Shown here one piece after another: positions 6,101-11,674 of a DNA stretch of 11,674 nt. Below the pieces are notes generated by a model that saw nothing but the letters and a program-made list of their open reading frames with translations, searched no databases and had not been told where the DNA came from. This DNA comes from Bacillota bacterium (GTDB taxonomy: Bacteria > Bacillota > Clostridia > Christensenellales > SZUA-584). Position numbers and translations under genes: made by a program. How positions within the stretch are numbered: position 1 is the first letter of the stretch; every line of letters starts with the position of its first letter. The DNA is taken from NCBI GenBank assembly GCA_023399095.1, contig JAEWQS010000106.1, forward strand, positions 1-11,674, read 5' to 3'.

Positions 6101-6979
6101 CTAGCCTTTGACTGCGCCCGATGACAGCCCTGATATGAAGTATTTTTGCAGCGCGACATAAAGAATAATAACCGGTATCATAGAAAGGCAAGTCATGGCA
6201 AATACGAACCCCCAATCCGTACGGTTATGCGCTTGAAAAAATTGTGTGATCGCCACAGGCAGCGTGCGAAGTTTATCCGACCTTAATATCGTCTGAGACC
6301 ATCCCAACTCTTCAAATGCAAACAAGAAGTTAAAAATGCTGACTGCCGCAATCGACGGTGACGCCATCGGAAGAATCGCTTTGCGGTATACCGTAAAAAT
6401 CGATCCGCCATCCATTAATATCGCTTCATCAAGCTCGTAAGGGATATTGTCGATAAATCCTTTTATCAAAAAAGTCGAAAAAGGCGTGACCCAGGCGGTG
6501 TAAAAGAGAATGACCCCCCAAAGATTATCAACCAAATCCAGCTTCACTGCCAATTCGAACTGAGGCACAATCATCGCGAGCCCGGGTATCAGCATGGTTG
6601 TGATGATCGTCCCATACAGCAGATTGCGTCCAAAGAATTTGAATCTGGATATGCAATACGCCAGCATGGACGAACATGCGGCTGCCAAAAGCGTTGAGGC
6701 CGCAGCCACATACAGCGTATTTAATATGTAGTTGAAAAAATTCTTCTCAAAAAGCACGTAACGGTAGTTTTCAAGTGTCACTTCGGATGCATCGGGAATG
6801 ATCTTCGGCGGATATGAAAACGTCACTTCATTCGGCCGCAGCGAAGATGATATCATGTACACCATTGGCATCACCATGATGACAAGCCCACAGATCAGCA
6901 GCGCATACCGCAGCGCCAGCGAACCGTTAAATCTGCGTCTGTTCTTGGCAAAGCTTATGCTTTTTGCGTTTTTTGTCAT
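6101..6979 (-). CDS. CUT1 sugar ABC permease, MalG-like
   Basis: Second membrane subunit of the oligosaccharide importer; it pairs with the MalF-like subunit to form the channel. The 292-residue protein has a basic N-terminus, about six membrane segments (about 23-45, 87-110, 119-140, 155-175, 205-223, 259-279) and the cytoplasmic EAA loop ELDEAILMDGG...YRKAILP (182-204) that docks on the ATPase. The C-terminus SGLSSGAVKG is typical of MalG-type permeases. Length is normal for the family. Its start lies inside the upstream permease gene (53-nt overlap), supported by GGGGGAG 7 nt before the ATG. Confidence 0.95.
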   Translation of the reverse strand: MTKNAKSISFAKNRRRFNGSLALRYALLICGLVIMVMPMVYMISSSLRPNEVTFSYPPKIIPDASEVTLENYRYVLFEKNFFNYILNTLYVAAASTLLAAACSSMLAYCISRFKFFGRNLLYGTIITTMLIPGLAMIVPQFELAVKLDLVDNLWGVILFYTAWVTPFSTFLIKGFIDNIPYELDEAILMDGGSIFTVYRKAILPMASPSIAAVSIFNFLFAFEELGWSQTILRSDKLRTLPVAITQFFQAHNRTDWGFVFAMTCLSMIPVIILYVALQKYFISGLSSGAVKG

Positions 6980-7898
6980 CTCTTTTCTCCCCCTTTTCCG
7001 GCCGAATGGCTTTGAATAATATCACCGCTGTCGCTGCGACAATGATCGTAATAACAATGGACAATGCCGCGGAATATCCCATCTTGAGCGAATCAAACGT
7101 CTGCGAATACATCCATGTCAATACCACATCCGTTTGGTGTGCAGGGTTGCCGCCTGTGATTACCGCAATGGGCGTATAGGTATTAAACGCGCCGATAATC
7201 AGCATCACAAGCGCAAACAGTATCGTTCCTTTGATGTTTGGCAATGTGATATAGAAGAACTTCTGCCTCGAATTTAAACCGTCAATAGAGGCCGCTTCAT
7301 AGTACTGCTTGGGCACAGCCTGAAGCGCGGCAAGAAATATGACCATGTTCCAGCCAATGCCCTTCCAGATGCCAAGAAGCGTCGTGGCCGACAGCGCCGT
7401 CCAGCGCGTGCTCAGCCACCCCACCGGCTCAGTCGAAATCTTCAACACATCCGTCAGCAAGTAGTTCAGCAAGCCTTGGTTGCTGAAAATATATCGGAAC
7501 AACAGTGCCACAACCACCCAAGACGTGATGACCGGCAGGTAATACAGCAGTCTGAATGTCACGCTGAATTTTGTGATTCTGTTGATCAACAGCGCCACCA
7601 AAAGTCCCAGCACCAATTGGACAGGAACGGTCACCACTGCGTAAAAAAGTGTGTTGACAAGCGCCATTCCCGCTATTGGATCCGTAAATACGGCAATGTA
7701 GTTTTGTAATCCGACAAACTGAGAAACCTGATCGAGCCCAATTTTCCAGTTAAAAAAACTCATGATAAACATTTTGATGATAGGGTAAAACGTAAACATC
7801 GCCAGCACCGCCACGCCGGGCAGCAGCAGCACAATCAGTCGCAGATTATTTTTCTTTTTAAAGAACGATTTTACCCCCAGGCATAAACTTGAGCCCAT
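6927..7898 (-). CDS. CUT1 sugar ABC permease, MalF-like
   Basis: First membrane subunit of the importer. The 323 residues contain about six membrane segments (about 21-45, 81-105, 115-137, 173-195, 225-245, 277-296) and the EAA loop YYEAASIDGLNSRQKFFYITLP (about 199-220) that contacts the ATPase. It lacks the extra N-terminal helices and large periplasmic loop of enteric MalF, as is usual for Gram-positive homologues. The last residues (about 300-323) form a very basic tail (KRDDKKRKKHK) beyond the usual end; this tail is encoded by the stretch overlapping the MalG-like gene. GGAGGT stands 5 nt before the ATG. It follows the binding-protein gene by 123 nt. Confidence 0.95.
   Translation of the reverse strand: MGSSLCLGVKSFFKKKNNLRLIVLLLPGVAVLAMFTFYPIIKMFIMSFFNWKIGLDQVSQFVGLQNYIAVFTDPIAGMALVNTLFYAVVTVPVQLVLGLLVALLINRITKFSVTFRLLYYLPVITSWVVVALLFRYIFSNQGLLNYLLTDVLKISTEPVGWLSTRWTALSATTLLGIWKGIGWNMVIFLAALQAVPKQYYEAASIDGLNSRQKFFYITLPNIKGTILFALVMLIIGAFNTYTPIAVITGGNPAHQTDVVLTWMYSQTFDSLKMGYSAALSIVITIIVAATAVILFKAIRPEKGEKRDDKKRKKHKLCQEQTQI
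6987..6993 (-). promoter_or_regulatory. Ribosome binding site of the MalG-like gene, inside the MalF-like gene
   Basis: CTCCCCC on the + strand gives GGGGGAG on the - strand, 7 nt upstream of the ATG at 6979. It supports the start that makes the two permease genes overlap. Confidence 0.6.
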
Positions 7899-8021
7899 TG
7901 CCTACCTCCAAACATATCTCATCCCCAGAAAATCGGCATCCATTCAATTATGCGCTGTCCTGAGTAAAGCCTTTCGGCGAGAGCACACCATGAAGTGATC
8001 TGCCCCCGCCGATCCGATCAG
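7899..8021 (-). other. 123-nt gap between binding-protein and permease genes
   Basis: This is the longest gap inside the sugar operon. Such gaps often hold a hairpin that lets the binding protein be made in excess of the permeases. I see only a weak candidate: TGATC/GATCA arms around a 15-nt GC-rich loop just after the stop of the binding-protein gene, with no T-run. No clear internal promoter was seen. Confidence 0.3.
7904..7909 (-). promoter_or_regulatory. Ribosome binding site of the MalF-like gene
   Basis: ACCTCC on the + strand gives GGAGGT on the - strand, 5 nt before the ATG at 7898. Confidence 0.75.
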
Positions 8022-9344
8022 CTACTCAGCCAGCAAAGCGTCAATCTCTGCGGCTGCCTCGTCAAGAGCTTCCTGTACCGGTTTTTGCCCCAGCACCGCT
8101 TCCGTTGCCTTGGTATTGATGATCCCTTCCATGTCCCCCCACTTGGGTGTCACCGGACGGGTCTTGCATGTTTCGAGTGCTTTTGAGAATATCGGCAGCA
8201 GCGGCATGGCCTCGATGACCTCGCTGTCTTGCAGCGCTTCTTTGTTCACCGGCATCTGGCCGACCTTGGCCATCTCCACCTGAGCTTGCTTGCCTGTCAT
8301 GAACTTGATGAATTTCCACGCAGCCTGCTGATGCGCATCATCAGAAGTCTTGAACATCATGAAGTCTTCACCGCCCAGCACACCGATGGATCCGGCTGAA
8401 CCTGCCGGCATTTGCACAGCACCGAAGTCAAGGTCCGGATATTTCGTTGTCAGATCATTTGATTTCCACGGCCCGTCGATCGTCATCGCGTACAGACCCT
8501 GACCCATGCCGTCTGTATCCCCCGGCGCACCTGGGTCGATGCTGGGGCCATTGAATGCGCCTGCCTTATGCAGGTCAGCCATCTTCTGAACCACCGCTAC
8601 TGCGGCTTCACCGTTGATATACCCCTCTGCTGTGCTGTAATCGGGCGCAAGCACATCTCCGCCGTTGCTCCAGATGTATTGGCAAAGGTTCCATCCGCCG
8701 AGCCACGCTTCACAGAACCCGGTCACATCGCCGCTGCTGGCTTCCTCCGCCGCTGTCCACATCTCTTCGAGCGAGGCGGGTGCTGTTGAAACAAGCGCTT
8801 TGTTATAGTATAATATTTTTGTATTTGTATTCGCAGCAATGCCGTAAAAGTGTCCGTTTGCCTGTGCTGTGCTATTCGGTGCTTCCATTACGGCATTGGC
8901 TGCGTCTGCATAATCCGGCATAGCCGTGTCCATTTCGACAAGAACATCAAGCGATTGGAACTGCGGCACAAAGCCAATATCTCCGCGCAATACATCGGGC
9001 AGCATCCCCGTTGCCGCTCCTGTGATAATGTTGTTTTTCAGTGCTTCCCATTCCAAATACAGATGATCCACTGTGATATCGGGATTTTCATCCTCAAACT
9101 GAGTGATGAGCTGTTCGAGCACATCAATTTGACCTGCGCCCGCGTCATAGTTGTGCCAGAACGTAATGGTGACCGGCTCTGCCGGTTCTTCCGTCGGATC
9201 AGGCTCCGGCGTGCTTGCCGGCGCTTCGGGAGCAGGCTCAGGTTCTACAGATGGCGTTACAGGGGCTTGTGCGCAGCCTGCAAGCATTGCCACGGCCAGT
9301 AAGATAACAAATAATGTTGTCGCGATTTTCTTCACATTTTTCAT
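8022..9344 (-). CDS. Sugar-binding lipoprotein of ABC importer (CUT1 family)
   Basis: Extracytoplasmic solute-binding protein, 440 residues, that captures the substrate (probably malto-oligosaccharides, from context) and delivers it to the permeases. The signal peptide ends in lipobox LAGC (lipidated Cys24). A Pro/Glu-rich linker (about 25-57) tethers the folded domain, which begins VTITFWHNYDAGAG and has family features such as the GAATGMLPDVLRGD stretch (after 'G..PDV') and AAWKFIKFMTGKQAQ near the C-terminus. This is the SBP family 1 (MalE-type) pattern. It follows the GH13 gene with no intergenic base; its ribosome site lies within that gene. The exact sugar cannot be read from sequence. 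Confidence 0.94.
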   Translation of the reverse strand: MKNVKKIATTLFVILLAVAMLAGCAQAPVTPSVEPEPAPEAPASTPEPDPTEEPAEPVTITFWHNYDAGAGQIDVLEQLITQFEDENPDITVDHLYLEWEALKNNIITGAATGMLPDVLRGDIGFVPQFQSLDVLVEMDTAMPDYADAANAVMEAPNSTAQANGHFYGIAANTNTKILYYNKALVSTAPASLEEMWTAAEEASSGDVTGFCEAWLGGWNLCQYIWSNGGDVLAPDYSTAEGYINGEAAVAVVQKMADLHKAGAFNGPSIDPGAPGDTDGMGQGLYAMTIDGPWKSNDLTTKYPDLDFGAVQMPAGSAGSIGVLGGEDFMMFKTSDDAHQQAAWKFIKFMTGKQAQVEMAKVGQMPVNKEALQDSEVIEAMPLLPIFSKALETCKTRPVTPKWGDMEGIINTKATEAVLGQKPVQEALDEAAAEIDALLAE

Positions 9345-11132
9345 CTAACTTCTCTCCTTTATTTTTATTATTTCCAGACTGTATCCAGAAATTTTTATAT
9401 CCAAACAACTCGAATATGAATGGATGTCTTGATTAAAATAAGAAGTGTCTCTTTCCAGCTGATGACTTGTGTAAGAATTGAGGTTCAGCAGACTGCAGGC
9501 GCCGGACAAAGATTTTTCAAACAAAGGAACACTGCAATTGCGTTCTTGATCCGAGTTGTTCAGCACCACATAGATAGCCTCCTCTTTTTTCCTTCGGGCG
9601 AATCCATATAAGCCGCCGTCACAAATAATTGTGCTGAAATCGCCCCCGCTTATGCTGTCATTCGATTTTCTGATACGGATCATCTGTTTGTAGTGCGCTA
9701 GAAGCTCATTATTAGCATAATCCCATCGCATGGCTTTTCTGCAATCCGGATCGTTATCACCTTCCATACCAATTTCATCGCCATAATAAATGACCGGCAT
9801 GCCTGCAAACATCATCTGAAACGCTGCTACCAATCGAAGCTTTTGCACATTACCTTGGCATAGTGTTAAAAATCGCTCGGTGTCATGGCTGCCGATCAGG
9901 TTGAATAGCACTAATTGGGCCTGCGGCGCATATGATGCGCGCATTTTTTGAATTCTGTTGTCGAATTCCCGCGCATCAATCGCTTCCTTCGCAATAAAAT
10001 CCACCACTGCGTCGCGAAAAAGATAGTTCATCACCGAATCCATCTGATCGCCGCGCAGCAGGTCTTGGCCATTTTTCCACGTCTCCCCTATCAGCGCCGC
10101 ATCTTTGTTGATCGCTTTTATCCGCTTGCGAAACTCCTGCCAAAATGTATAATCCACTTCGTCACAAACGTCCAGTCTCCAGCCATCTATGTTGGCTTGT
10201 TCCAGCCAATAGGCGCCCACGTCCAAAAAATATTCTCTCACATCCGGGTTGGAAAACCGCAGCTTTGGCATCCATTTGTAATACCCGACGCATTCATAAT
10301 TCGGCGGATCGGTCTGAACGGGAAACGATTCAATATAAAACCAGTCTTTAAACTCGGATTGCTCACCATTACTTAGCACGTCTTGAAAAAGAGCAAAGAA
10401 ATACCCGCAATGGTTGAACACGCCGTCCAGAATCACTTTTATTCCTCGCCGATGGCATTCATCGACAAGCTGCTTGAACGTTTCCATGCTGCCAAATGCA
10501 GAATCGATCTCATAGTAGTCCGCCGTATCATATTTATGATTGGAGGGCGATTTGAATATTGGGTTTAAGTACAATGCGTCTATGCCCAGTTCACTTAGGT
10601 ATTCAAGCTTGCTGATAATCCCGCATATGTCGCCGCCCATAAAATTTTCTCGCGTCGGTTTTGTCTGCCAAGGCTTAGCATCTACCGGATCGTTTGCCTT
10701 ATCGCCATTAAAAAACCGCTCGGGGAATATCTGATACATAACCGCATTCTTCATCCATTCGGGCGTTTCGTATATGTCTTTCTCATTCGTATATAGATAT
10801 TCGAAAAAACCGTCTTCTGGTATGGACGCAGTCATACCATGTGCATTCATATATGATTTCTCTTTTCCGTCCGAAAGCTCAAAATAGTAACGCGTATATT
10901 TAACCGCTTCATCTTCGACAATCCAGCACTTAAAATAATGAAAACGGCTGTCTCTGGCAAAGCACACGGCATCTATTGTCTTAACCGTCTTGCCGCCATT
11001 CTTGAAACGGTTCCAATAAACGAGCTTGCAGGATACATTGGCTGAACTGATAAGCCTCAGCTCGATGCAATTTCTGCTGATGGGGTAAACATATTCTCGC
11101 GTGGCTTCATGTATGAAAACGGCATCCATCAT
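9345..11132 (-). CDS. GH13 alpha-glucan hydrolase, neopullulanase/cyclomaltodextrinase-like
   Basis: Intracellular alpha-amylase-family enzyme (595 residues, no signal peptide), likely cleaving imported malto-oligosaccharides, cyclodextrins or pullulan fragments to glucose and maltose. The N-terminal ~115 residues resemble the CBM34-type domain of the GH13_20 subfamily. The barrel follows with region I DGVFNH (236-241), region II GWRLDVCDE (317-325; nucleophile Asp321, Arg319), region III IGETW (acid/base Glu350) and region IV GSHDTER (Asp417). MPKLRFSNPDVREYF (288-302) is the subfamily's region V signature, usually MPKLN. A C-terminal beta domain ends the protein. The start is one of two adjacent ATGs (11132 or 11129) after GAGGGG. 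It sits between the regulator and the binding-protein gene. Confidence 0.93.
   Translation of the reverse strand: MMDAVFIHEATREYVYPISRNCIELRLISSANVSCKLVYWNRFKNGGKTVKTIDAVCFARDSRFHYFKCWIVEDEAVKYTRYYFELSDGKEKSYMNAHGMTASIPEDGFFEYLYTNEKDIYETPEWMKNAVMYQIFPERFFNGDKANDPVDAKPWQTKPTRENFMGGDICGIISKLEYLSELGIDALYLNPIFKSPSNHKYDTADYYEIDSAFGSMETFKQLVDECHRRGIKVILDGVFNHCGYFFALFQDVLSNGEQSEFKDWFYIESFPVQTDPPNYECVGYYKWMPKLRFSNPDVREYFLDVGAYWLEQANIDGWRLDVCDEVDYTFWQEFRKRIKAINKDAALIGETWKNGQDLLRGDQMDSVMNYLFRDAVVDFIAKEAIDAREFDNRIQKMRASYAPQAQLVLFNLIGSHDTERFLTLCQGNVQKLRLVAAFQMMFAGMPVIYYGDEIGMEGDNDPDCRKAMRWDYANNELLAHYKQMIRIRKSNDSISGGDFSTIICDGGLYGFARRKKEEAIYVVLNNSDQERNCSVPLFEKSLSGACSLLNLNSYTSHQLERDTSYFNQDIHSYSSCLDIKISGYSLEIIKIKERS
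9352..9358 (-). promoter_or_regulatory. Ribosome binding site of the binding-lipoprotein gene
   Basis: CTCTCCT on the + strand gives AGGAGAG on the - strand, 7 nt before the ATG at 9344 and inside the last codons of the GH13 gene. Translation of the two is probably coupled. Confidence 0.7.
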
Positions 11133-11138
11133 ATTTTG

Positions 11139-11144
11139 CCCCTC
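11139..11144 (-). promoter_or_regulatory. Ribosome binding site of the GH13 gene
   Basis: CCCCTC on the + strand gives GAGGGG on the - strand, 6 nt before the first ATG (11132) and 9 nt before the second (11129). Both starts are acceptable. Confidence 0.5.
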
Positions 11145-11155
11145 ACATTATTAGG

Positions 11156-11674
11156 CTATTTTCTTGTTGATTCTCTCTCTTTGATGCGCGTCGGGATATA
11201 ATACTGCTGCTGCTTGCTTTCAGGATCATCCAGCATGCTCAGCAATGTGTCTGCCGCCAAAACGCCAAGCTCAAATACATCGATGACGACTGAAGTCAGC
11301 GACGGCTCAAGCAGCTCTGCCAATGGATAGTCATCGAAGCTGACGATGCCTATTTGGTCTGGAATGCGCAGCCCTGCTTCTTTCACGGCTTTCATCGCCC
11401 CATAGCACAAAATATTATCGCCGCCAATCACGGCATCCGGCCTGTTATCTAGCGCCAGTAGTTCTTTCATTTTCTGATAAGCATCTTGCTTGGTGCCATT
11501 GCTCTCTTTTATATACTCTTCACGCACAGTCATTCCGTTTTGCGCCAGAGCATCCAGATATCCGTCCAATCGATTTCGATTGAACTTTTCATTCTTGTTC
11601 CCCACAATAAGTCCGATACTCCGGTAGCCTTTTTCGACCAGATGCGACACAGCCATCTGCCCGCCCTGCCTGTT
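11156..11674 (-). CDS. LacI/GalR-family transcription regulator (C-terminal part)
   Basis: 172 C-terminal residues of a LacI/GalR repressor; the DNA-binding N-terminus lies outside the window. The frame runs to the window edge (NRQGGQMAVSHLVEKGYRSI), so the internal Met at 11656 is not the start. Family marks of the sugar-binding domain are present: DNRQGG-type opening, GYRSIGLIVG, NRLDGYLDALAQNGM, PDAVIGGDN, GLRIPDQIGIVSFDDYPLA and the LTSVVID segment. The gene ends 23 nt before the GH13 gene and reads the same way, so it probably heads or shares the sugar operon and regulates it in response to the imported sugar. The operator cannot be seen here, being presumably upstream of the gene. Confidence 0.92.
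   Translation of the reverse strand, partial: NRQGGQMAVSHLVEKGYRSIGLIVGNKNEKFNRNRLDGYLDALAQNGMTVREEYIKESNGTKQDAYQKMKELLALDNRPDAVIGGDNILCYGAMKAVKEAGLRIPDQIGIVSFDDYPLAELLEPSLTSVVIDVFELGVLAADTLLSMLDDPESKQQQYYIPTRIKERESTRK

Noticed and set aside
8850..9302. 150-residue open frame on the + strand opposite the binding-lipoprotein gene
   Set aside because: It is a Cys/Arg-rich shadow of a well-supported gene on the other strand, with no recognisable domain.
9948..10376. 142-residue + strand frame opposite the GH13 gene
   Set aside because: It is the antisense of the conserved GH13 catalytic region; composition and lack of a ribosome site argue against a gene.
10475..10487. TTGAACGTTTCCA as a catabolite-repression (cre) site
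   Set aside because: It lies in the middle of the GH13 gene, is shorter than the 14-bp cre consensus and fits ordinary coding sequence.

Overview
The window looks like a piece of a Firmicutes/Clostridia-type chromosome. Support comes from strong AGGAGG-type ribosome binding sites, lipoprotein signal peptides, a compact type IV pilus/type II secretion-like pseudopilin operon, and a classic CUT1 sugar ABC operon with an MsmX/UgpC-type ATPase. Most of the DNA is of middling to fairly high GC by eye. One stretch in the middle (about 3785-4748) is strikingly AT-rich.

Layout. (1) Positions 1-3714, + strand: the last codons of an unidentified gene, then a tightly packed operon. It holds a GspF/PilC inner-membrane platform protein, a GspG-like small pseudopilin without a cleavage motif, a DUF4860-like single-pass protein, a canonical type IV prepilin, a PilX/GspK-like minor pilin, and a lipoprotein with a transglutaminase-like Cys-His-Asp core. 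Gaps are 1-16 nt or ATGA overlaps, so the set is probably one transcript building a short pilus or pseudopilus. (2) Positions 3715-4969: an accessory-looking segment. An AT-rich gene encodes an unrecognised secreted/membrane protein (signal peptide, beta-propeller-like blades, three membrane segments). On its right lies a short fragment that reads like a YD/Rhs repeat and is broken on both sides, and on its left there may be a second, weaker fragment. This is the most unusual part of the window and may be the remains of a polymorphic-toxin (Rhs/YD) locus. (3) Positions 4970-11674, - strand, read right to left: a LacI/GalR repressor (cut by the window edge), a cytoplasmic GH13 neopullulanase/cyclomaltodextrinase-like enzyme, a lipoprotein solute-binding protein, two CUT1 permeases and an MsmX-like ATPase. 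This is a self-contained malto-oligosaccharide uptake and degradation operon. The binding lipoprotein captures the sugar, MalF/MalG-like permeases with the ATPase import it, the intracellular GH13 enzyme cleaves it, and the repressor likely senses it.

The pilus operon and sugar operon converge on the 221-nt interval 4749-4969. I see no confident rho-independent terminator there. No rRNA, tRNA, CRISPR array or intact insertion sequence was seen.
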